Below, one piece after another: positions 1-10,999 of a DNA stretch of 64,000 nt; the stretch's first letter is position 1; each line of letters begins with the position of its first letter. Under the pieces are notes generated by a model. It was not told the DNA's origin, ran no database searches, and saw only the letters and a list, made by a program, of their open reading frames with translations. The DNA is taken from the NCBI GenBank assembly GCA_025174535.1, contig JALBUN010000048.1, positions 806,001 to 870,000 on the forward strand. Direction: 5' to 3'. A program made the position numbers and the translations under genes. Source of the DNA: Cantharellus purpuraceus (taxonomy: Eukaryota > Basidiomycota > Agaricomycetes > Cantharellales > Hydnaceae).

Positions 1-87
1 CGCTTCACAGAATGTTTTCGATGTCACTATGAACAGGTAGAAATGTAAGCTACGCTATCTCCAAAACAAGGTATATTATGACAAAGC

Positions 88-3077
88 CTAGGACTGTTGC
101 ACACCAGCTGCAGGTGGTTGCTGACTCTGAGGGAAGTAACTTGCAGCGGCCTCACGCAATGGGGAAGTCATAGAACGTGGGTCGTACTGCATGGGCGCAC
201 CGCTGGGATAATCGCTAATAGCATAAGGCTGAGGTGCGCTGCCAACGGGTGCGCCAAGGGGTGTATGTGAAGGAGCAGTAGAGCCAGGAACATGTGCACT
301 TGATGGATCGACTTGGGATGCAGCACCATTCGGTGCGGTACTGTTTGGTGACTGATACCCTGGTTGAATGTGCAACTGAGGGTGTCGGCCGTGCTCTGGT
401 GTTGGGTCCGTAGGTTGCGCAGGCGAGCCATATTCCTGGTAGACGGTAGAGGGTAGGCCCTGGGGTTGAAGGGGGCGTATTTGCGCCGCCGTAGACGGAG
501 AGCCTGCCGACGGGGGCCGCTCGTGCTGTGGATTAGATATTGGCTGCGATGCTGCAATTGAGCTCTGAGATTGAGGCCCAGGTTGTCCCCCAGCTGGTTG
601 AGTCGAATTCGTTGCTGGAGCGTCCGTCACCCCGGGAATGGAGATGAAGTAAACCGCACCGGCAAGATCCGTACCTCCCTGTGCGTAATACTGTGCCCAA
701 GCTTGAACATTCGGATCAGCGTAATGCATGTTGGGATCAAAGACGTATGGTGGCCCTTGTTGCTGTTGTGGAAGAGAGTTCTGTTGAGGCTGAGATTCAG
801 GCTGAGGCTGCCCTTGAGGTTGTCCCGGTCCTTGGGGTTGGGGTTGGGGCTGCGCCTGAGGCTGGGGTTGAGTTTGGGGCTGCGCCTGAGGCTGGGTGGA
901 AGGCATCTGTGGATTTTGCTGAGTATAAGCGACCGGGTCCGTAACCGTGGGGCCGTATGCTTGAGATTGTGGTCCTGGAGAGGGGCCTTGACCCGAACCT
1001 TGCTGCTGCGGGGGTCCATATGCGGTGGAGTCCACTGGGGGATATGGCTGGGGCCCCTGGGGAACTTGGCCACCATAGACACCTGTTTGAGGCATTCCAC
1101 CGTATGCATTGGGATCGGTATAGGGCTGACCTTGGTAGGGGGATTGATGGGTGGGTTGAGCTTGCTCTGCGCCATATGCAGCGGGTGCTGCCGGATAGGC
1201 ATTGTAACCCGGTTGTTCGTACACTGCTGCATTCCATCCATATGTGGAGGCACGATAATCCGCGGCGTTAGCACGTGACTCGGGTCGAGCTTTTCGGAAG
1301 GTTGGTTGAGCATTATCATATACTTCAACAAGACGCGATTAAATATGCGTATGTCAGCATAATGAACGAGCATACCACCAGTGTGCCTCGCCAAGCTGTC
1401 TTCCATCATCTGCTCAAAAACACCACGAGCTTTGACGAAATTCTCGTTCATGGCTACTAATTCGGCTGTAATCGCTAGTGTGTAAACAAAAGATAGAAGG
1501 ATAAACATCTATCGTTGTGGCGCACCTCGCTTCTGGCTATATTTGTCAATCAACTTGACAATCTTGGGTCTCAGTGACATGCTAGACCGATACAATTCCT
1601 AAATAGAGTATCATGATCAATTCAAAAGCATGATTAGTTTGTACAGACCTGTATCTCCTCATTGTCAGCTAAATTATCCTTTGCAGGATCCAAGCCTCTC
1701 AACATGGTGATTAGCTTGTCTATGTTGGCTGCTTGAGCAAAAACAGCCGCTTCTTGCTCAGCTTCGCGAGCCAACTCCTGGGGTGTCAAGTCTGGCAATG
1801 GTTCCTAACGGAAACTTTAACATCCCAGACGATCACCAATAGGAATAGGGGATGCACGAACAACATAATTCACAGGGAAGATTCCGGTTCGGCCTCTTAA
1901 TTGTCCTCTCCACCAGTTGTCGTACGCACGATCGGTAACTTTAATAATATCTCCCTTTTCAAAAGCAAGCTCGCCTGCAACGGTTGGCTCAAATGTGTGT
2001 AGCGCCCGCACGCGAGTAATAGAATTAGCGGTCGGCTGTGATGAAGGGGAAGAAGACTGCTCAGGGGGTGAATTAGCGGGGGGCGCTGTGTCTGGTACTG
2101 CAGTTGTTGGTGACTTCTGAGGCTGGTTCATAGGAATAGACGTCTGGTGATGAGTGTCCGATGTGTGATATGCGGACCTTGGAGGCTCTGTAGGCGTATA
2201 GCCGCCTGAAGATGAGGGACCAGGTAAACTGGTACTACTGCTGGATGCAGGGACCTGCGACCCTTCTGCGGCATTTGCGGCGTTGGCGTTACCCCAAGCA
2301 GATAAATTCCTTCCACCTTTGTCATGCACCGACATTTCAAGCACACGTTGGAGTTCTTCTTCCTCCTTGCGCCGGACTTCGTCATCCACTTCTGGTGGAG
2401 GAGGCTCTGTAACTCGCTCGAATTTGAAGTCTGTAAGGATGTTTTGAGCAACTTTCACCTAACATAATGAAGAGACAGTATCACTTTTGCCCTTGAGAGT
2501 GTTATATAACTCTTCCATAAGGCCAAGCTGTGGATTATTCTCGAACTCCCCTGTCCAGAGACTAATCAGATAAAGAGCGCGGCGCTTGACTTTCTCGTGA
2601 GTCATCTTCGAGAAAGCCATAACAGTGAGTATCTTGACAAGAGCAACTTCAATTAGACATACTCGATCAGTGACCAGCTTCTCCAGACCCTGGGTGAATG
2701 ACCGCGAGGCCATCTCCCGGTGAAGCTCAGTGCCACAGTTCTTGGACAATGCCTCCGCTAAGGCAAGAGCATATAGCTGCACGTTGGGATTCCGATGGGC
2801 GAGCCGCTTCAGGACAGCAGCGATGACGTTCCGTGCCCTAGAGAGTAGTTGGAATAAAAATGAGAGTCATGACTGGAGAGTGGGCGCACCCTTGTTCGCC
2901 TTCGTCATTGACCTTGTCACATAAATTGAGGATTAGCTCCCAATTTTCGCTCGTCAAGTTCTCATCCGTGGTCTTTGCTGTGAACGAGTATATTGAGTAT
3001 CATGCTGCCATGAAGTATGTATACATTTACTCACTAACGATTTCATCGTATGGGTTGGCCTGCTTTCCCCCAAACAT
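88..3077 (-). CDS. HSE1: ESCRT-0 subunit Hse1/STAM (VHS-UIM-SH3)
   Basis: With Vps27, Hse1 forms the ESCRT-0 complex, which sorts ubiquitinated membrane cargo at endosomes into multivesicular bodies. The start ATG (3077-3075) opens MFGGKQANPYDEIV, and an intron follows. The VHS domain runs through about 2960-2459. A ubiquitin-interacting motif (EEELQRVLEMSVHDKGG) lies in the next exon. An SH3 domain follows (ALHTFEP, then GELAFEKGDII, NWWRGQL and GIFPVNYV, about 2010-1870), then a helical STAM-core segment (EPLPDLTPQELAREAE onward, about 1800-1390). The last exon is a long Pro/Gln-rich low-complexity tail of almost 380 residues, with PQPQ-type runs near 780-900. I count at least six introns and about 850-880 residues, somewhat long because of the tail. 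Domain order and motifs are read directly from the sequence. The role is known for the family. Some inner splice sites are my estimates. Confidence 0.93.
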
Positions 3078-3224
3078 AGTGGTTGCGTTGAAATTGTACT
3101 GCGTATTACTGCGTAGTACCTGTGCGATGTCTGGAAATTGGGGATTGAAAGTCCGCTATAACATGAGGTGATTGTACTGACTCCGCGCCACTTCCTTCCT
3201 TTACTCCTCACTTCCAATCAAGTT

Positions 3225-3817
3225 ATGGCGAAGGGTATGTCCTGATCTCTTATCCACGTTTATATGTGTTTACTTTGATATTAAGTGCCGCGGAATTTTC
3301 GCCTCTTAGAAGAGCTTGAGAAGGGCGAGAAGGGCATAGGTGATGGCTCTTGTTCGTACGGTCTTGAAGATGGGGACGACATCATGATGAGCAACTGGAA
3401 TGGAACCATTATTGGACCTGGGCATGTGAGATCAATGTCTTGATATCTGGTGCGGACGACCTCATTGAAATTCCTCAATCTGGCAGACTGTGCACGAGAA
3501 TCGCATTTACAACCTTAAAATTGAGTGTGGGCAACATTACCCTGATATGCCTCCGACCATCCAATTCCTGTCTCGTGTTAATCTGCCTTTTGTGAGCCAG
3601 TTCAATGGCAAGGTGGACCCTACGAAGCTTCCCGTGCTCGCAAATTGGAATAGGAACAATAGCCTTGAGACAGTGCTAGTGGAAATAAGAAGGCATGCAA
3701 TCAACTGACCCTGGTAGAACCTCTATGACAGAGTTAACATGGATTTCCATTTACAGAGAGATGGCCTCCTTCAACAATCGAAAGCTACCACAGCCTCCCG
3801 AAGGCAGCACTTTCTAG
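3225..3817 (+). CDS. MMS2: Ubiquitin-conjugating enzyme variant Mms2/Uev1
   Basis: Catalytically inactive E2 variant. In the family it pairs with Ubc13 to build K63-linked ubiquitin chains, for example on PCNA in error-free DNA damage tolerance. The first exon is only MAK plus one base. The first intron starts at GTATGT and ends TTAAG, giving [21 protein letters not shown] second intron follows IIGPGH, and the protein resumes [21 protein letters not shown] third intron precedes [17 protein letters not shown] and the stop at 3815-3817. About 140 residues, the usual Mms2 length. The position where an active E2 carries its catalytic cysteine has none (region [18 protein letters not shown]), as expected for a UEV. 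It is divergent from HSE1, with 147 bp between the two start codons, so the promoters probably share this space. Confidence 0.93.
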
Positions 3818-4403
3818 TCTAATGCCACGTCCGTCTTGTAGGCTGCATGAAATCTCTAGGCGATAAATCATTGCCATTCGTTGTTTGTTGGTAAATCTGC
3901 AACTGTGTTTTCTTAGCATGCTTGAAATAGCGTACCATCCCTGACTCATTGACCCGGCCACCATCCTGACTTCCTTTGCTGCTCGACCTTGACACAGTCC
4001 AGACGTTCGCTTTTAAATCATCCTTGAACTAATGTATCATAATTGATCTCAGGGCTGAAAGTCAGCACAAGAGCTACTACTGCTTATTGGCTACACGTAT
4101 GTGGGAGGTATGAAGGCAGTTAATGATGACGATGAAGCAACTATGGCAATGGGCAGAAGAAGCGTACACAGAATGAACAGAAGAAGTACCACGGGAGTGG
4201 AGAGAAGGAGCATATACAGGGTAACGAAAAGGGTTAACAATAAGCGAGACAGATAGGCGGAGCAGGACATGATTATAAGACCTGGCCATAGAAAACGGGA
4301 TGAGCAAGACTTTCGTCGTTGCTGCCTTGCTCTGTCAGAAGGATATCCCGAACCTACGTGTTAAGCGCGTGTTCGTGAGCGTGTGTAAGTCACAAACTGA
4401 TGA
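3818..4403. other. Convergent intergenic stretch, no gene supported
   Basis: Lies between the stop codons of MMS2 (+) and POLD4 (-), so it should hold both 3' untranslated regions. A 76-codon minus-strand frame at 4077-4307 exists, but it has biased composition and no recognisable domain. I treat it as chance. Confidence 0.6.
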
Positions 4404-4924
4404 TTATGGCACCTCGATTGGTGGACTGAGACCTAGAGCTTCTGCACGCTCCCATCGTTCCAAGCGTGTCATCCCGACACAAGGCCCGTAATCATATGTA
4501 TTGTCGAATACGCGGAGCATTTGATGTATTTTGCTTTGTCCCTCAGCATGTACTATAAACAAAGGTGAATAATACGAAATCAACTGTGAAAACCAGACTG
4601 ACAGGGAGACATCCGACCCATCTTTTCCTTCGACTGTCTGTAATACTTTTGGTACTTGCCTGACTTGTCGTGCACATCGAGGGTTTCCCTTTTCAAGGAC
4701 GGTGTTTCTTCATTCTCAGATTCTGAACCCTCCCCCACAGCATTTTGGTTGTCATCATCGATTTCGGCTTTGGTCTCAGATTTAGCTTGAAATATTGACT
4801 TTGGTTTCGGTTTTGCCTTCGAAGATGCAGCCCCACGTTTGGTAGACTTGAAAGAAAGAGTGACTTGTTTCAAAGAGGAAGTATTTCTTTTGGAATTGGA
4901 GGTCTTTGGATGTGTTGGTGCCAT
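4404..4924 (-). CDS. POLD4: DNA polymerase delta small subunit (p12/Cdm1)
   Basis: Fourth, small subunit of replicative DNA polymerase delta. In the family it stabilises the holoenzyme and helps PCNA contact. Exon 1 (4924-4603) starts MAPTHPKTSN and carries a PIP-like patch, LKQVTLSF, at about residues 18-25, followed by a Lys/Ser-rich acidic linker. A 50-nt intron (4602-4553, GTCAGT..TATAG) joins an exon (4552-4404) that reads QMLRVFDNTYDYGPC, then GMTRLERWERAEALGL and SPPIEVP before TAA. This is the diagnostic C-terminal domain of p12. The joined frame is exactly 157 codons including the stop. The C-terminal exon has no start codon of its own and is easily missed. The upstream frame beyond the ATG is probably 5' leader. 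Confidence 0.93.
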
Positions 4925-5327
4925 TACAAAAGTGCAAACAAAATATGTGGTGAAAGTGGAATCCCAGAAAGGTTCCGCGACATCAGCTGATTCGGAGCGG
5001 AGTTTCAAGCTATAGAGAACAGGAATCAAGTAATACAAGACCTCAAAAGGTAAAATCATCCCTATCAACCGTTTGACTTGTGACTGATTAATTTGGTTAT
5101 GTGGACATGTCGCACAATCCCGGTCGAGTCACCGCTATGCGTGACAACTTTCGTTCCACGCTTACCAGCACGAGATGAATTATAACAACTTCAAAAAGAA
5201 CCAGGTAGCAGATATAACCCAACAGTGAGATACATAATATTAAATTTTATATATCGTGCAACTTCGAAAAAAAAACCAAAGTAGAACTGGCAGTAACTGT
5301 AACTCTGCCAGAGACGGGTCTTCAAAT
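4925..5327. other. Intergenic: POLD4 promoter and UBL-WLM 3' end
   Basis: About 400 bp between two minus-strand genes. AT-rich near 5230-5270. It should contain the POLD4 promoter and 5' leader and the 3' untranslated region of the UBL-WLM gene. No coding signal is convincing. Confidence 0.55.
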
Positions 5328-6536
5328 TCAGTCGGGGTTATTATTGCCTGTTGCGGGACCTGAATTACCGCACATATCCTCAATCGCTTTCTCTTCTTCT
5401 CGTAGTCGAAAAGCTGCCGCCTGTAGAATACAGTGTCTTCGTTCCTCTCTCGAATGTACGTCTGAAGTTGTGGCTGAGTCCCCTCCAAGCACGTAAGAGC
5501 CGCCAATAAGGCCAGTGTACGCTTCAGCATCCACACCAGGTTCATAGACAGCGCCTGCACCATTCAGAGAATGGCTACCTTGTACCACTGCCCGTTCGAA
5601 CTCAGTTACTTCACGATTCAGTTGCGAATTCAATGTCTTAAACTATCGCCAGGTTTCACTAATTAGCTACAGTCACCTGAGCACCCAGAATTATCGACTT
5701 ACATTGTCATCATGATCACCCCAGACGCAGTGTGATAGCTCATGGCAAAGCACTCGTCTTACGTCTTTGTAGCTTCGAAACCCGTCGTAGGCGTCCGTGC
5801 GTAAGCGAAGCTTGATAACCTGTCCAGAAAACAATTCAGCTCAATTACTCGAACATGGAATGTGCAATAGGCTCGTTTGTTTTGTCGAGGAATACTTACG
5901 GCGCCCGCGTTTTCATTCAGCCCCAAAAGATGCGGGTGCTCATGGGGTGCAAGTTCTGTGAGCAATCCGATAGAAAACTGATGCAAGCGCATGACATGCG
6001 CGATAGCTGAATCCTCTGAGAGCCGCTTGAGTAGTGCGAGTGCGGACTCTGGAGATGGTAGGTGAGGTAAGGGCTCAAGCCGATGAAACTTGAAATTGAG
6101 AGCGGCTTTTGACGGTGTACTTGTAGATCGAACCTGAAATATGACAACATCGATGCAACTTTAGCTCGTAATACATTCAAGGGTATGGAATTATTGCCTT
6201 GCTGGGGCCGCTCGCTTGTCTCTGTCGCATGATATCATCCCTTTTCCGCTTCTCTGCCTCTGTCGCTACCACTTCACCAACTTCGCGCTGCGTACTGCCC
6301 AGAAGTATTGCCTTTGTTCCGTCCTTCAGTCCAGCCTCTTCTATTGTTCCTTCATTGTTGATGTGAGCTTTCTTTCCTTTATATAGCAGCTTTTGAAAGG
6401 ATGGTGGCACGCTGGTGAGTTCTTCGAGACGCGCCTGGAGGGTAGCGTATGTCTCGGATGGGAGTAGAGAAAGATTATAATGGTCAGATCTGAAGCTAAC
6501 ACGCAGGGATATCGCAGAGGACGAGGAGGATGACAT
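5328..6536 (-). CDS. Ubiquitin-like/WLM metalloprotease fusion protein (Wss1 family)
   Basis: The N-terminal 75 residues form a ubiquitin-like fold (MSSSSSSAISLRVSFRSDHY onward, with LLYKGKKA and GLKDGTKAILLG). After an intron comes the WLM segment: PESALALLKRLSEDSAIAHVM, then LGLNENAG, IKLRLRTD and the zinc-protease signature HELSH followed by CVWGDHDD. The HExxH helix is visible around 5735-5760. The C-terminal exon is less conserved (NSQLNREVTEFERA, GGSYVLGG, ends GNNNPD). This architecture matches the fungal ubiquitin/metalloprotease fusion proteins related to Wss1 and SPRTN, which act in DNA-protein crosslink repair and SUMO/ubiquitin pathways. The role is inferred from the family. The start is the first ATG before the UBL. 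About three introns. Confidence 0.88.
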
Positions 6537-7700
6537 GGAACAGCTGTGAGTCTACAGTCTCTAGCCACCAGTCTCTAGCCACGGTTGAGTAATTACAGCA
6601 AGTAGATCTTACTAAAGAGTGAGCTGACGGAAGAGCCACGTGATTTGCAACGGCGTAGTCCAGTCGTCTTCATCACTTCGATGCTATCGATTCGTAAGCT
6701 AGTGGACCACCACTTACTCTGCACATGCATATGATGCGATAATTTAATACATTACATTCTCTCCGCCACGCCCATAGCTGGATATGACAGGACGACATCG
6801 TGTATCATCTGACATTTCATACGCAAGACACGAGAGGCCGTCGACCTCATATTGTCCTTTTACTGGGGTGACCCTTCACACTCTAATTCCCATCCTATTC
6901 TCTATCCCGCACAATGCAGCATAGCTAGAGCTATGTAACACCAAGAAGATCACCTTTTTCTGTCTGTGCAACTTGGCCGTGCATTTTAAGGGCAATGCAA
7001 ATGTCCTATAGACAATTATGCAAGTGATGTATCAGCTGGAGCGCGGTTTGAGGAAAGGACCTGCTTGAGCTTCTTAAGCATAGGGTTGGTTATATGACTT
7101 GGGTTTTCATAAACAATCAGTATCTGCGGACCATTCACCAGTTGCTTAGCTGCGTCTATCTGGGGTGTAAGCCTGTCTATTTGTGGAATTCGTTGGGATC
7201 TGTTATCTGAGGTAATTGTTTATTTCATACATCTCCGCGTTAGCTGCCTTGAGGTCAGGCGTGGCCTTGACGGAGTGTCTTGCTCGTTTACTCGGGCTCT
7301 AAAGTCTGGATGTCGTTTGTCGCAATGCTCTCATTGAGCTCGTGATTCCAGAACCATAGAATAGGGGCAAATTCACCTGACGGGAGAGGTAAGCAGATGA
7401 ACCGTGTACGTTGATCTTTTTCGCGTTAAGCATAACTTAGCTAGCTAGCGCCTCCTCCCGGTAATACGTGAGAGGCTACAAATTGTCGCCACGATAGTTG
7501 TCCCGTAAAGTTTTATCTTGACTTGTAACTACGAACCATTCTACAGGTGTTGAAGCCCTGAACATCTGGTCTAATACCAGTCTCATCTGTGCTGGTAGAC
7601 TACGGGTGCCAACTGTCTATATCAACTGTAAATATCTAGCGGAATCCTTTTCTAATCCTCCCAGAACCGTGCATCTAAATTCTGGGGCACTGGGTCGAAT
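6537..7700. other. 1.16 kb gap, no confirmed gene
   Basis: Lies between two minus-strand genes and should include the UBL-WLM promoter and the ArgJ 3' UTR. On the minus strand there is a 66-codon open stretch without ATG, ending in TAA at 7018-7016. Two shorter open stretches lie upstream (7593-7486 and 7432-7301, both starting at ATG). They do not join into a clear protein with normal introns, so I do not call a gene. Confidence 0.5.
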
Positions 7701-9226
7701 CTAACTTCGATATGAACCGTTGATTGTCACATATTCCTGTTGGCATCTCATTTGAGCCGAATTTGAGAGTACACACGTGGAAGACCTACATGGCTGAAAT
7801 CACACGTCCAGTATCGAGCCCCTTCTGAACCCATGCCAAGCTCAATGGACACTTCTACGTCTTCTTCCTGGATGATGGTCTTGGCACGCGCTTCGTCGAC
7901 AGGTTGCGGTTCGCCCCGTACGAGGAGTTTTAGTGGAGATGAACCATCACGCGGAAGGAACGAAACAGATACGCCAGTAGGGTCAATTGGTGCTGATAGC
8001 GGAACACGACCGAGTGCTGCGAGGATGCGGCCCCAACTAAGAGGACCAGGTCAATACAAAGAGCATCATAAAGATCTGTTAACACAGACTTAGCGTCTTC
8101 CCCAAAAAGGGCCGTTTTAACCAACGCAGAGGTAGATATCGTGGAGGCTACGCGATGCGCGTCCGCATATGACGCGGCTCCCTGTGAAATGCGTGACCAA
8201 ATGAACAGTGAGCTGCTCTCTTTCACGTACATGGGTTGAGATGGTGACAAATTTCGTTGCACCTTCGCCGTCCCTCACGACTAGTTGCGCGAGTTCGATC
8301 GCAAAATTTGTCAATTCAGTCTTGAATAGCTCATATTCTTTTGGTGTCTGATGCTCGTCCACTTCTACGCCTCCCGCCTGGCCGTTAGCTAGAGCGACGA
8401 TGGTGTCGTTGGTGCTCATATCGCCATCTATGCTAATCGAATTGAAGCTTCTGTCCACAGCATATGTGAGTGCATTCTGCAAACTACGAGGCGAGACCTT
8501 TGCATCTGTCGCAAAGAGACCAAGTAGTGTAGCGTGCAGGGGCAGCATGGCGGGGGCAGGTCCCATGTTAGGATGAATCATGCCAGCACCCTTGTCGATG
8601 CCTAGAATGCGAACAGGAGACGGCCCTCCCAGGTCGAATGTTCGGGCGCGTATTTTGGGAAAGGTATCGGTAGTCATGAAGGCACGAGCTACACGGTCCC
8701 AATGTTCAGGGGATGATCCAAGGGATGAGGAGGCAGACTCGATGCCGGTGAGAATACGTGCGATGGGGAGATTCTGACCAATAACACCTGTGGACATGAC
8801 CAGTGTGCCGGTATCTTCGCCGTCCAGTAGAGCATCTGTTGCGCGAGACATGGCCCATGCATCGCTAAGGCCTTGCTTCCCAGTAACGGCGTTTGCACAA
8901 CCGCTATTCACGACAATAGCGCGAGCCCTCCCTGAAGACTTTGCCAGGACATCAGCACTGACGGTGACAGGTGCCGCCTTGAACGCATTGCGAGTGAAGC
9001 ATGCGGCGCTAGAGGTCTGCGATGCTGGTGCAGTCGAAAGGACAAGACCGAGGTCTAGCACGGATGCATTCTTCTTCACGCCACTATGTACGCCTGTTGC
9101 CACGAATCCTCGTGGAAGTGCCAAGGGATCGATAGGAACTACATGTCGAGTTTTGGATACATTGGACGACGCCATTCGGCGGCTGCCATTGAGATAAGCT
9201 CTTGACTTGAGAACGTGGACAAGCAT
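7701..9226 (-). CDS. ARG7: Arginine biosynthesis bifunctional protein ArgJ, mitochondrial
   Basis: Ornithine acetyltransferase/N-acetylglutamate synthase. It recycles the acetyl group from N-acetylornithine to glutamate in mitochondrial arginine synthesis. The start ATG at 9226-9224 gives a basic leader (MLVHVLKSRAYLNGSRRM) typical of a mitochondrial presequence. The family motifs are present: GFVATGVHSGVKK, VNSGCANAVTGKQGLSDA, VMSTGVIGQNLP, KGAGMIHPNMGP and SISIDGDMSTNDT. The autocleavage site is DGEGATKFV, whose Thr becomes the nucleophile of the beta chain. The C-terminal part is spread over small exons (ASYADAHRVASTISTSALVK, NWGRILAALGR, ELGMGSEGARYWTCDFSH, EYVTINGSYRS). Stop at 7703-7701. 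About 450 residues, the normal length. An open frame continues upstream of the ATG but only from a TTG. Confidence 0.95.
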
Positions 9227-9631
9227 TGAACCCAGTGTTATGAACAAGAGACTGGCACGACACTTCAACCTCGTTTACCCCAGCGGTCCTCGGAGTCACA
9301 CTGGCACTTCGGACTGCATCGCGGTGGGGGGAAAGAATATTTGTAATTTGTACCCTGCAAATACAACTTATCCAGACTGTATCAAATCAATTTGCAACCT
9401 GATAATCAAAGCGTGCAGAGCCTAGATGTTCATTGTTAAACCCATCGCTCCGTTACTCAGTCAGTCGAAAAGCGACGTCCGAGTGCAGTTCTCAACTGCA
9501 TCGATGGTATAGAAAAAGCAAATTCGGGTTAAGAACTCCGATTACCAACCAGCGGCGGCTGCGCTGAGTCAGCATCTGTTTTGGGCTTCCTCACTCTTCA
9601 AAACATTCGACGACATCAAGACCGACGGCGA
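9227..9631. promoter_or_regulatory. Divergent promoter region ArgJ / RPL33
   Basis: The 405 bp between the divergent start codons must contain both promoters. A ribosomal protein gene on one side suggests strong constitutive activity. I see no motif I can name with confidence. Confidence 0.5.
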
Positions 9632-10252
9632 TGGGTTCCACACGGTAAGCGAAATTCACACTGTGTTTTTCAGTGGCCGTCTACTGGTGTAATTTTGGGT
9701 GTCAGTCTGATAGAAATGCGATGGATGGGTGTTGGGTGCATTGGATGACATATACTGATATGTTACTTTCTCGCCCAGGCTTTACTGCAAGGGACGCGTT
9801 CTTGGGCACAAGCGCGGCAAGCGCAATTCACGTCCCAATACCTCTCTCATCCAAATTGAAGGTGTTGCAAACCAGCAGGATGCACAATGCTATTTGGGCA
9901 AGGTAATGTTTCTGTTGGGCTGCTTTTCTATCCCTTTTTCATGGCGTGGGATACCAGCGGATTGCGTATGTGTACCGGGCAAAAAGGGAGGTGCATGGGA
10001 CGAAGGTTCGAGTGATTTGGGGGTAAGTTTTTGTTTCTATCTGCTACTGCTCGGTCAAACCCACACACCTCTCTGTAGACGTGTAACACGTCCACATGGC
10101 AACTCCGGAGTTGTGAAATCAAAATTCAAGTCTAACCTACCTCCCCAATGTTTCGGTGCTAGTGTCCGTATTGTGAGTACCATTGGCAGGATGCTTTCCA
10201 ACTGCTTTGCTTACTTTGTGAAACACAGATGCTTTACCCCTCTCGCATCTAA
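9632..10252 (+). CDS. RPL33: 60S ribosomal protein L33 (eL33, mammalian L35a)
   Basis: Structural protein of the large ribosomal subunit. Five exons are read directly: MGSTR (a 14-nt coding exon, 9632-9645), LYCKGRVLGHKRGKRNSRPN through AQCYLGK, RIAYVYRAKREVHGTKVRVI, then RVTRPHGNSGVVKSKFKSNL to FGASVRI, and the final MLYPSRI with TAA at 10250-10252. Intron boundaries (GTAAGC, GTAATG, GTAAGT, GTGAGT) keep the frame. The conserved eL33 signature RPHGNSGVVKSKF is intact and the length (about 107 residues) is that of the yeast protein. Intron-rich structure with a tiny first exon is common for ribosomal protein genes in basidiomycetes. It is convergent with BUD20. Confidence 0.96.
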
Positions 10253-10459
10253 AAAGTAGCATGTCGCATCTGTACGCTCGCCACCAATTGCATTCACAGG
10301 TCGCTTTTATGTTCCATGCCTTTTAAATGCTGTTATCGAGTTGCGCATAACTTCCGTCCGTATGAATAAATGCAGTTCAATTTGAAGCCTTCGGTTGAGC
10401 ACAAAATCACATAAAATAACTTAGGAACAGTCTGTGCATCGTTTGAAAGTTCCTGCACA

Positions 10460-10999
10460 TCATCCCATATCAACTTCTTTTACCACCTGCACCGTAAGTG
10501 GCTTTTTGTTCTCTCTGCCTAGCCCCGCTGCCCGTTCCGCTTCCTCAATGGTGTATGCTGGCTCCTTTAAAGCTTTACATCGTCGCTTGTGAACTTTGCT
10601 TTTCCAATGCGTGTTTAATGCATGGTCTGTCTCGAAATATCTTGACAAATAAATTAAGTTGAAAATGATTAACATGGGTGGCAGAAAATCTCACTTTGCA
10701 CATTCGACGCAGTAATGCTGGGCAAGACCAGGCTTTTCAAAATCAAGTGGCTGCTGCTCTAATTTCTCGCGGACTTTTCTGCTAAGTTTATCAGAGGATA
10801 GGATATGTTTTAGGTAGGTTTACAAACGGGTCGAGGTCATGCAGCTGGATCTGGTCCAAGTCTCGTGTGCGGGCCTTTGAGCAAAAGTCGTGAGTTTAGT
10901 TGGTGAAGACGAAAGCCGACGATGACATACGCGGGTTCTAGATGCTCGATGCACGTCGCGTTGTGCCTTGTGCGTCCGTGAACGACGTAGACGACCCAT
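10460..10999 (-). CDS. BUD20: Bud20-type C2H2 zinc finger pre-60S export factor
   Basis: Homologue of yeast Bud20 and human ZNF593, a shuttling factor of pre-60S ribosomal particles. The start at 10999 gives a very basic N-terminus (MGRLRRSRTHKAQRDVHR). After a 55-nt intron the frame continues ARTRDLDQIQLHDLDP, then over a second intron KVREKLEQQPLDFEKPGLAQ and HYCVECAK, and over a third YFETDHALNTHWKSKVHKRR. The single C2H2 finger is C-x2-C..H-x5-H (YCVECAKYFE...HWKSKVH) and is followed by the typical KALKEPAYTIEEAERAAG. It ends VDMG at 10460. About 133 residues. The TRDLDQI and GLAQHYCVECAK motifs are diagnostic for the family. The gene is only 207 bp from RPL33, tail to tail. Confidence 0.93.

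Noticed and set aside
571..1508. Long frames on both strands across the Pro/Gln-rich tail of HSE1
   Set aside because: Repetitive CAG/CCN codons leave the other frames open. The HSE1 frame continues a clear domain order.
4077..4307. Minus-strand 76-codon frame with His/Ser-rich composition
   Set aside because: Lies in the convergent 3' region of MMS2 and POLD4. No family and no splice extension.
9226..9268. N-terminal extension of ArgJ to 9268
   Set aside because: The first codon there is TTG, not ATG. The ATG at 9226 already gives a good mitochondrial leader.
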